Both the position numbers and the translations under genes were made by a program. A stretch of 25,228 bases of DNA from a virus. The DNA is taken from positions 1 to 25,228 of IMG/VR virus record IMGVR_UViG_3300025121_000137. One strand, written 5' to 3'. The notes below the pieces were generated by a model that worked only from the letters and a program-made list of their open reading frames with translations, searched no databases and was not told where the DNA came from. This document shows, piece after piece, positions 8,242 through 15,700 of this stretch. Within the stretch, counting starts at the first letter, position 1; the number at the start of each line of letters is the position of its first letter.

Positions 8242-9162
8242 TTATACTATGCCTGCATTAGCCGGCGCTGTAAAAGAGTCCAGGATCGAGTCCATGAGGG
8301 GATCACCTGTAACATCCCCGGTATAAGCGTTTTCCGAGGGGCCATAGAGCTCATAAAAATAACTGTCCGTGGACTCTTTCTTGAGGCGACCAACAGGAAT
8401 TGGAGAAGAGAGCCCAAGTTGAGCTAAAAGTATGTTGTACGACCAAACGGCTAGTACTCTCTCAATCTCAGAAGGCACTTGACCCCAGGTACTAACAGTT
8501 GATCCTAATGGTACAGTGATAGGGTCTGAGACGACATCCACAGTAAATTTATTTGTAGTGTAATTAACTGACTCGATAATAGCCCGCAAAGGCGTTGAAC
8601 CCGTAGGTCCCGCTAAATCAATTACATCCCGTGCGAAAAAAGTACTGGCGTCAGCCACAGTAATAGTGGTGTCATTTGTTTTTACGTCAACCGTGGTTGT
8701 GGTAGTTACCAGACCTCGGCTATTTTCCACCCAGCCAAATACCCCGCTGACCTTAAGGTTCAAAAAACCCTGGCCGAAAAAACGATCTGACAAATAGACA
8801 GACCGCCCCCCGACTTCCCAGAAAGCATTTGGAAGGGTAGACCAACCTGAATTCTGACCTAGGATAGGATCATAAGGATAGTAAGGAGCCATCTCCCGGC
8901 TAAACTCCTCCTCTACTAAAGTTATATTCAGTATGGGGAGCTGCTGGGGGTGGTAAACGTCATAGCCACACCGTCCTCGCCGAACGAACGTCACCGTCAA
9001 GGGCCAGAATGATTGGTCCGTGATCTTGTCTATCCTTTTAGATAGCCAAGCAATCGTTTGTCGGAGCATGGCATCAGTCACCCCAGCTGGATACGTCCTA
9101 ATCAGACGCAACAAGGCCGGAGTGGAATACCACCGCTCATCAGCAAGAGAACGGTGTGACAT
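8242..9162 (-). CDS. Head-tail adaptor-like protein (306 aa)
   Basis: Probable adaptor that docks beneath the portal (HK97 gp6 / SPP1 gp15 role). The N-terminus has alpha-helical adaptor features: STPALLRLIRTYPAGVTDAMLRQTIAWLSKRIDKIT; the C-terminal part has PSEIERVLAVWSYNILLAQLG followed by a Lys/Glu/Ser stretch with SYFYELY. Such a helix pair with a late Y-x-Y motif is common in gp6-like adaptors. Between them is an extra beta region (about residues 152-220: TNDTTITVADASTFFARDVI...IIESVNYTTNKFTVDVV) resembling the small domains in the sheath. Length exceeds typical adaptors (about 100-200 aa). The start ATG at 9162 has only GGGGTAAGAG upstream, of the same GGTAAnAG style as the MCP and sheath leaders. 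Confidence 0.8.
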   Translation of the reverse strand: MSHRSLADERWYSTPALLRLIRTYPAGVTDAMLRQTIAWLSKRIDKITDQSFWPLTVTFVRRGRCGYDVYHPQQLPILNITLVEEEFSREMAPYYPYDPILGQNSGWSTLPNAFWEVGGRSVYLSDRFFGQGFLNLKVSGVFGWVENSRGLVTTTTTVDVKTNDTTITVADASTFFARDVIDLAGPTGSTPLRAIIESVNYTTNKFTVDVVSDPITVPLGSTVSTWGQVPSEIERVLAVWSYNILLAQLGLSSPIPVGRLKKESTDSYFYELYGPSENAYTGDVTGDPLMDSILDSFTAPANAGIV

Positions 9163-9165
9163 CTC

Positions 9166-9585
9166 TTACCCCAAAGCCGCCAAGTTGGTAGGATCTTCAG
9201 CCAACTTGAGGGCCTCTGCCGGGCTCTTTGCGTTAAGGGCCGGGGAGCTAGCGCGACTAGCAATCAGCCGAGCGCGAAACTCAGCGTTTTTCTCATACAT
9301 CTTCAGCCGAGTCTCACCCTGAGCCTTAAGGGTCTGAACACTGGGTCCCCTAGGGGGAGTGAGCTCCTTGACGGTCTTACGATCTATGGGCTGAACTTTA
9401 CGGACAGCTGAAGCCATAGGCGTTTTTTCCTCGAAAACCTCAAAGCGGTTGGGCTGCGATAGAAAATAAGGGGCGTCCGCAGGATCTACTTGAGTACGTA
9501 CTCCTTTTCGGAAAGTATACAGCGTCCTAGTGACTGGACCCTTAGTACGAAAGCTGATGGCATTCTTCAAGCTAACGTAAAACAT
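9166..9585 (-). CDS. Small protein downstream of the capsid gene (139 aa)
   Basis: Not recognised. The N-terminal ~55 residues are a compact beta segment (FYVSLKNAISFRTKGPVTRTLYTFRKGVRTQV then DADAPYFLSQPNRFEVFEE-like), a pattern often met in short proteins encoded after phage capsid genes. The C-terminal ~75 residues are helical and charged (TRLKMYEKNAEFRARLIAS). ATG at 9585 has AGGAG with a 6-nt spacer. A head accessory role is inferred only from its place between capsid and adaptor. Confidence 0.78.
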   Translation of the reverse strand: MFYVSLKNAISFRTKGPVTRTLYTFRKGVRTQVDPADAPYFLSQPNRFEVFEEKTPMASAVRKVQPIDRKTVKELTPPRGPSVQTLKAQGETRLKMYEKNAEFRARLIASRASSPALNAKSPAEALKLAEDPTNLAALG

Positions 9586-9614
9586 AAAAAACTCCTCACC
9601 CCCTTAGCTTTGGT

Positions 9615-11075
9615 TTACGGGCTCAGCGTGGAAACCCGGACGTCCTCAGCGCGAACCATTGCATCCAGGTTCTCAATCTGCACGTCCACCTGGCTATAGA
9701 TGAATAGCTCAGTGGTGTCATACTGAGGCTCGAAGCGTTGAAACACCCGAACCCCATCTGCACCTTGTCCACCATTAGGTCCGGTGTAAATTCCAAGGAC
9801 CATATTCTTAGCCGGGGTCAGGAGAATATAGCTGCCCTCATTGACGGAACCAGCACCAGCGAGGGCACCGCTGTAGGTAGCAGCAGTAAAGCCCAAAGTT
9901 GCCCAACAGGGATTAGCGGGGTTAATGATCTGTACCGAAGAAGCGCCGCCAGTAGTGGGGCTTATAATCTGTATGTGATTGAAGGCATCTACCCGTGCGC
10001 AGTGGGTATAAGCAGCGCCACTACCAGGTATAAGCGCCTCATACGTAGTAAACAGATCTGCATTGATCACTTCAGCCAGTACAGAAGGCTCGTGAACACC
10101 AGCAGAGAAAGTGCCACTCACAACACCAGCGGCGTCAACGTTCAGGCTATAGCCATCATTGCTTCCAGCCGTGATCTTGTAGGGCCCTATACTGGTACCC
10201 GCCACAGACCCGGCAGTCGCCACGGACACAGAAAGAGTCAGATTGGTGGGGATATAAGGCACGCCGTAGCGTACAGAGGTTCCACCGGGCTTCTTGAAGA
10301 TGGGAATACCGAAGGGGGCGCCCATCCAGCCACCCTCAACAGCCTTATCACCACCACCGGTCTGGCGCTCGGCCAGAGTAGCCTGCCAATCGAGAGCCAC
10401 AAAGGGGCTCATCCAAAACAATAGGTCATCCCGGTTAATATAATGTGCAGGGAGACTCCTGATCATGGCGAGGAAAACGTCTTGAGTCGCTGAAGAACCC
10501 TCGGCGTCCACGATCCTGGAAGACTGACTTAGCACACCAATACCGTTGAGCACCCTCAACAAGGTACCCTCATCGGTATTAACTGCAGCATAAGTAGCAG
10601 CGTCACCGTTCCAGACAAGATTCTCGACGTCATCAACATTCTTTCGGAATGCGCCTTCGGCCACAACCTTCTGGAAGCGGGGACCCTGCTCGATGGCGGC
10701 CTGCGTGGCCTCTGTCGAGATGGGACAGTAGGTGATGAGCTTCTGCCCGGTGACATCCAGACGAATGGCACTAAACAGCGGGGCTCGGCGGTAGGTAACA
10801 CCAGCTGCTACCACGTCAACTTGCTCGGTCACGCCACGGGTCATCGGGGGGCCGATAAACATTTTGGGGATGTCCAGTTGGAGTCGAGTCATACGCTCCG
10901 TTCGGATAGATCCCAGAGTGGCGGTGTTGTCCTGGATGATCTTCATGTACTCTTTGAGCTGCTCCGGCTGAAGGGAGGAGCCCGTGACAGTGAAGCTGGT
11001 GCTGGCAATGCCAGGCTCAGCCTTGCGAACTTCCTGAAGGATTTGTTCCTTCAGAGCTGCGAGATCCCTGTCCAT
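9615..11075 (-). CDS. Major capsid protein with inserted domain (486 aa)
   Basis: HK97-fold major capsid protein by position (directly after protease/scaffold) and by pattern. It has a helical N-terminal segment (about 1-60), then an E-loop/P-domain-like region (FSAIRLDVTGQKLITYCPISTEATQAAIEQGP, EGAFRKNVDDVENLVWNGDA), a spine-like SSATQDVFLAMIRSLPAHYINRDDLLFWMSPFVALDWQ segment, and a C-terminal strand group (GVRVFQRFEPQYDTTELFIYSQVDVQIENLDAMV). About residues 277-412 (nt 9840-10247) is an extra beta-rich domain with EVINAD, a TTGGASSVQII strand and CWATLGF, interrupting the fold before the final strands; it is probably displayed on the capsid surface. The leader AGGTAAAAGAGG before ATG 11075 is identical to that of the sheath gene. 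The helical N-terminus may be removed by the prohead protease (inference). Confidence 0.9.
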   Translation of the reverse strand: MDRDLAALKEQILQEVRKAEPGIASTSFTVTGSSLQPEQLKEYMKIIQDNTATLGSIRTERMTRLQLDIPKMFIGPPMTRGVTEQVDVVAAGVTYRRAPLFSAIRLDVTGQKLITYCPISTEATQAAIEQGPRFQKVVAEGAFRKNVDDVENLVWNGDAATYAAVNTDEGTLLRVLNGIGVLSQSSRIVDAEGSSATQDVFLAMIRSLPAHYINRDDLLFWMSPFVALDWQATLAERQTGGGDKAVEGGWMGAPFGIPIFKKPGGTSVRYGVPYIPTNLTLSVSVATAGSVAGTSIGPYKITAGSNDGYSLNVDAAGVVSGTFSAGVHEPSVLAEVINADLFTTYEALIPGSGAAYTHCARVDAFNHIQIISPTTGGASSVQIINPANPCWATLGFTAATYSGALAGAGSVNEGSYILLTPAKNMVLGIYTGPNGGQGADGVRVFQRFEPQYDTTELFIYSQVDVQIENLDAMVRAEDVRVSTLSP

Positions 11076-11087
11076 CCTCTTTTACCT
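11071..11087 (-). promoter_or_regulatory. Shared translation leader of capsid gene (copy 2)
   Basis: AGGTAAAAGAGGATGGA covers the ribosome-binding region and first codons of the capsid gene, identical to 2997-3013 before the sheath gene. Here it falls in the short gap after the scaffold stop codon (TAG at 11094), so it is not explained by conservation of an upstream coding sequence. Confidence 0.6.
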
Positions 11088-11093
11088 TTCTTT

Positions 11094-11837
11094 CTAGCCC
11101 CGCTGGGGACGAAAACCCGTGGGGTTGATAAACATATAACCATCGTGACACCAGGGATTACTCGCATCCTCGGAGTCCACGGTATCCGACTTACGTGTGG
11201 GCGAAGCTACGCCAGGGTCACCGCGCTGCACACTTTGAAACCGATCTACCTTACTGGACAGATCTTGAACCTGTGCAGCTAGGGGAGCGAGGCTTTCCAG
11301 ACGGGAAGTCAAAGGAGCCAAAAGCTCCTTCATGCTCTTCAACACATCCGGCTGACCATCCTCTGGCCTGACAAGATTTTTCGCTAAGGCCTGCTGAACC
11401 GGCGCCCCAAGCTTCCCAAAGGACTGCACCAGTTCCTCGGCGGTGCTGAGCATGCCCTTGCGGATAATGGGGTCTAGACCGGCCACGTTTTTGGTGAGCG
11501 CCAGGGCAATGATCTTAAAAGCGCGTTTCAGAGCCTTCATGGGATCATTTGCCTTACCTGGAGGTGCAGGATACTCATCCTCTTCCTCATTCAGCACAGG
11601 AGGCTCAGCCTGAACGCTGGGCTCGGGTTTATTTGCCTTATCTTCTGGCTTAACCTCAGGAGGCATACACCCGCCTTTGTCTTCAGGCTTGATCTCAGGC
11701 GGCTTTACAGCGCCCTTGTCCTCCGGCTTAACCTCAGGGGGTTTATCGGCAGGGAGAAACTGAGCCTTGAGGGCATCGAGCTCGGCCTGCTTTGCCTTGA
11801 TCTGCTCCTCAAGAGCCTTCTTCTGATCTTCGTTCAT
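11094..11837 (-). CDS. Nested in-frame scaffold protein (247 aa)
   Basis: An internal ATG at 11837, in frame with the protease gene, has a consensus AAGGAG (11844-11849) with a 6-nt spacer. That is a better ribosome-binding site than most gene starts in this window. It begins exactly where the scaffold part begins (MNEDQKKALEEQIKAKQ), after the protease domains end. The product would be a free scaffold sharing its C-terminus with the protease-scaffold fusion, the arrangement known for lambda C/Nu3. Contents: coiled coil (about residues 1-27), Pro/Glu/Lys repeats (about 33-67), acidic linker, then an amphipathic helical C-terminus likely to contact the capsid protein. The sequence shows the site; internal initiation is inferred. 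Confidence 0.7.
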   Translation of the reverse strand: MNEDQKKALEEQIKAKQAELDALKAQFLPADKPPEVKPEDKGAVKPPEIKPEDKGGCMPPEVKPEDKANKPEPSVQAEPPVLNEEEDEYPAPPGKANDPMKALKRAFKIIALALTKNVAGLDPIIRKGMLSTAEELVQSFGKLGAPVQQALAKNLVRPEDGQPDVLKSMKELLAPLTSRLESLAPLAAQVQDLSSKVDRFQSVQRGDPGVASPTRKSDTVDSEDASNPWCHDGYMFINPTGFRPQRG

Positions 11838-12797
11838 ATCTAGCTCCTTGGTAAGAAACCATACCCCTTTGGGTAAATATCCTATGGGTTTTCCACCGGC
11901 CTTGAGCAAGCTGCCCCGGATAAAAAGCTTACCGAGCTTTTCGATAGTGGGGGCCGTTGAGGCCAAGCGGACCTTAACGTAAATTTTATCATCACCTATG
12001 AGAGCCTGCTCTTCCACCACCCCCACTGGCTCATCCATAGAATTTTGACAGACGGTCGGACTTCGCCTCATTCCGTCAATAACGTCCTCAGTAAACGCAC
12101 CAACAGTGGCCGTACCAAGAACATACCGAGGATCTTGCGAGCGGACTAAGTCTACAGGAATGAGAACTGAGGACTCATTAGGTTGATAACTAGCCTTAAA
12201 GAGTTTAGACACGTACCAACTGGTGAGCTCTGCTCCAGGATTAGCGGGCAAAGGGACTAAAGAACCTTCCCCAAGGTCTAGGCGGGCTAGAAGATTAGCC
12301 AGGCGGTTTTTGACGTAAACTTTGCCACTCACCCAACCATTACCAGAAATAGAAAACCGGCTAACAATGCCCTCTTTTACCCATTGCCAGATTGTATTAA
12401 CTGACGGGTAGCGCACGTCATCGACCTCACCCTTGTCATTGCGACGAGCATCGTCAGGTACTTGAGCCACCTTATCTAGAACTGCTTTGATCCAGATACC
12501 TTTGTCACGGACTACGGCTTTCAAAATCGTGCCTATCCGATATTTTGGTTGGTGATTCCAAAGCAACCGCTGAGAAGAACTTAAACTCTTGGCCCCAGAT
12601 TGAAGGCCCTGAGGTGTGATGATGTCATCTTGCAGATCCAGCCCAGAGGTAGCTACGTAGCCCTCGATGGTCCAGCTCCCCTCTGTCTCATCTGCCTTAG
12701 TGATCTGGGCGCTGTAAGGTAGCGCTATAGGAAAAAGTTCATCTGTTTGTAGGTGCGCATAAGCACCTACATCGGGGGCTGAAAAAAGTTCAGGCAT
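11094..12797 (-). CDS. Prohead protease fused to scaffold (567 aa)
   Basis: Capsid maturation protease plus scaffold in one reading frame. The first ~200 residues are an HK97-type (S78-like) prohead protease: SWTIEGYVATSGLDLQDDIITPQGL, LLWNHQPKYRIGTI with the expected catalytic His (about residue 82), GIWIKAVLD, and IVSRFSISGNG with the catalytic Ser (about 149). A middle part (VVEEQALIGDDKIYVKVRL...KLFIRGSLLKAGGKPIG) loosely repeats the protease pattern. The C-terminal ~250 residues are scaffold-like: coiled coil (DQKKALEEQIKAKQAELDALKAQF), a three-fold Pro/Glu/Lys repeat, an acidic stretch and terminal helices. Start: ATG at 12797 has AGGAGG 4 nt upstream and overlaps the preceding gene by 8 nt; an in-frame start 16 codons earlier (12845) lacks support. 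A nested start lies at 11837. Confidence 0.9.
   Translation of the reverse strand: MPELFSAPDVGAYAHLQTDELFPIALPYSAQITKADETEGSWTIEGYVATSGLDLQDDIITPQGLQSGAKSLSSSQRLLWNHQPKYRIGTILKAVVRDKGIWIKAVLDKVAQVPDDARRNDKGEVDDVRYPSVNTIWQWVKEGIVSRFSISGNGWVSGKVYVKNRLANLLARLDLGEGSLVPLPANPGAELTSWYVSKLFKASYQPNESSVLIPVDLVRSQDPRYVLGTATVGAFTEDVIDGMRRSPTVCQNSMDEPVGVVEEQALIGDDKIYVKVRLASTAPTIEKLGKLFIRGSLLKAGGKPIGYLPKGVWFLTKELDMNEDQKKALEEQIKAKQAELDALKAQFLPADKPPEVKPEDKGAVKPPEIKPEDKGGCMPPEVKPEDKANKPEPSVQAEPPVLNEEEDEYPAPPGKANDPMKALKRAFKIIALALTKNVAGLDPIIRKGMLSTAEELVQSFGKLGAPVQQALAKNLVRPEDGQPDVLKSMKELLAPLTSRLESLAPLAAQVQDLSSKVDRFQSVQRGDPGVASPTRKSDTVDSEDASNPWCHDGYMFINPTGFRPQRG
11637..11741 (-). repeat. Three-fold PPE[VI]KPEDKG coding repeat
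   Basis: Three copies with a 13-residue period (PPEVKPEDKG, PPEIKPEDKG, PPEVKPEDKA) in the scaffold part. It is an extended charged linker between the coiled coil and the C-terminal helices. Confidence 0.85.
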
Positions 12798-15700
12798 TAT
12801 CCCTCCTGATCCGCCAGGTTCCGGCGTCAGTGCGAGCAAGGTCAAAGACCCCGTTTATACTCTCACCATCGAGACGGATTTTTTTATGCTCGGATCCGTC
12901 CTCGATCCACTCGCCGTGCCCGTGGTCCCAAAGTCTAATCAACGATCGCGTCTCCTTGGTATCATTTAGCTCCGAACCAGGAGGGGCTACACCCTCAAAG
13001 AACATTTTGTCCCAGGGGTAGTCATCTGTCAATATGAGACTGCCCTCAATGGATTTAAATGGGTTAGGCCCTTCACCCACAAAGTGTTCTTTGCGTCCGT
13101 TCTGCAACGACAAGTGCCACTGCGTTAAAGTAGGCCCCTCACGAACAGACAGCGAACCCTGATAAATTTGTCGCTGTACACTCCAGCGAAATTCATGTTC
13201 TTTCTGGCCCTTAGTAAATTCAAGGTTCTGCTCTCGAAGAGCGTCCCGCATCTCACGAGCCTTCTCAGGGTTAGCTTCCTCCCAATACCTAAGATCATCG
13301 GGCACTCGTTCTTTTACCCATGGAGGAAGAGCAGAAACACCTTGGGGAGGCATCCATTTCTGATTTATCGCTCGAGCAGATAGTACATAAGGCTCCTGAT
13401 CCTCGGGTTGGATACAAAGCCAGGCCAGCTCCGAACGAAAATCAGCGTCTGCGGCAGGCACAATACGTTTAATAGCGTCGGTGGCTAACTGCCTAAAGAT
13501 GAGTCGACCCTGAAGTTTTCCCGTAAGAAAGTACTCATGAAAGTCAGCTTTTTGCGCCCCGAATGAAGCCTCACCTTTATCCGCGATAAGATAAACGCCT
13601 GGGTACTCCTTGGTGGCACCAGGAGAGTCTGGATCCTCTTTACGTGGGGGCACCACACCCTCATACTCTAGCCAATGCGGCGGAATGGCTTTTTTACGAC
13701 GGGCAATGATTTCCGCCCGAACCCCTTCGTCATGTCCAGGCTGTGGGGGTCGAGTCACAAACTCACCTGAGCCAAGGTCTACCTTAAAGGCATTCTGAGA
13801 AACGCGTCGGGCGGCGTCAAGGGTAAGAATAGGCTCAGCAATAGCACCTTGTATAAGGTCAGCTATAGTCCAACCTATGAGATAGTTTTGCCCGTGCTCC
13901 ATCCGTAAGTCCATGTGCTCAGTTTTTCCCCTAAAATGCCGCTGAATAACGTAGCGGTAAACCTTATCATCAGAGGGATTACTAAGATAAAGGTCCGTCT
14001 CGTCAGCCTTTGAACGCGGAAGCTTGTTATCGGCTACACCGTGCTCTTTTAGCCAGTCTGACACCCATTGCGAAGGCTCTTCATTTTCTTGATACCCTTG
14101 ACTCGGCTGAAGTGCTGCGCCCTCTGGAAAAGAGCTGCTGGTTATACCATCCGATTTACCTACGGGAAGCTCACAGATAGCGCCAGCATCTTTAAAGCTT
14201 TGACATAACGCCACAGCATCAACGGCGGGGGCCAGGGAGAAAATCTCATCTGATAACTGAAGGTAAGAGCCACTGGATATTTGGGGTAAACTCTTGAGGG
14301 CAGGAGTTAGCGCCAGATCAAGATCTGCTCGATCTTCTGCAGAGCCACCTGACAATACACCGATTGACTCAGCTATTTTCATTGCTGCGCCTACACTGTC
14401 CGGCGCATCCTTAGGCGCAATATTTTTTACAGGCCGTGGGGCCCAGAGACTGGCCTCCACACCCTGGTCAGTCTCTACGTAATTAAGCGTCTCAAACTCC
14501 AGCGTGAATAGACTGCCTGGGGTCATTTTCTCTTTAGAGGCAAAAGTACGACCAAGTTCATAAACCGAATAAGCCCCTGCTTTAACAGGCTGATTCATCA
14601 TCTTCTTGCCGCCGCGAACTAAACCATAACGATGCGTAAAGGCGCCATTTTTAGTGGGTATGGCCTCAATAACCACGGCCGTTACCCAAGCTGCCTTATG
14701 GTATTTAACCCAGTCATTCGTTTCGTTTCCCTCCGGGAAAACTGAGGACATTAGTTTAGCTACAACGCCCTCGGAGCCTGGCATACGGCTAATTTGTTTT
14801 GTGTTCTTCCCTAGTTCCTCTGCGCCAGATACATTAATAACAGGAGCAAGGTTAACTCCTGCAGAGGGGATGCCCATGGTAGACTGAGGCCAAGGGCGGG
14901 TTGCAAGGATTTGTCGCCGATCTGATAGGGGAAGTCCCGTCACATCTTTTTGGCCGTCATGCATAATATCAAAAACTGTAACCACCACCCGACTATCATC
15001 GACCGCTTTGGAGGAAAGATAGCCAGCAACCTGAACCCGAGGAAGATGAGTCCGACCCGTCCACATCTCAATCTCTACATCTAAAATGGCTCCAGGAAAC
15101 ACATCCTCAAATGTCTTCATTATACTAGGAAGCTTGGCAGTGATGTCCCGGCCCTCTTCGGTGTATATTTTTTTCCCTACGTGTATTTGCCCATGAACGC
15201 CGTCATATTTTTTGGTTATTTCCCAGGGGCCTTGTTTTCCTTGAAAGTATTGGACGAAGGAATCCATGGTCTGAGCCTCGCTTTCCTTAGAAGGACGGAG
15301 CGGTTTAGCCATGCGAAAAAACACGCCGGGGCTGGCCGACTTATTTAATGACATCTGGATCTGCTCTGGGGGAATAGGCTCCAGAGCCAACGAATACAAC
15401 GGAACGTGTGGACCTATTGGGCCATGGTCCTCACCGTCGTGTATAAAATGCACCTTTTTCGCAATGTCTGGAGGCAGTGCTCGTAGGAGGCGCCACTTCA
15501 AAAGATAATCAAGACGGTCCCCCAGCTCATCGGCGTTATAGTTAAGATGAATGTCCACGTCCCCCTTGGTGGTTTTTCTGTTCACCACACCGCCTGTAAG
15601 AGATACCAGAGGGCGGCGAAGCAGCGCCTGCTTTCCGCTAAAAGCGTTGAGCACTTGATCAACGGCTACCTCATCTTCAGACATCTCCACCCCCGAAGAG

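Noticed and set aside
9738-10424. Plus-strand open frame of 228 codons
   Set aside because: Antisense to the major capsid gene; low-complexity product with no motif.
12798-12845. Upstream start for the prohead protease (16 more codons)
   Set aside because: No Shine-Dalgarno at 12845, while ATG 12797 has AGGAGG.
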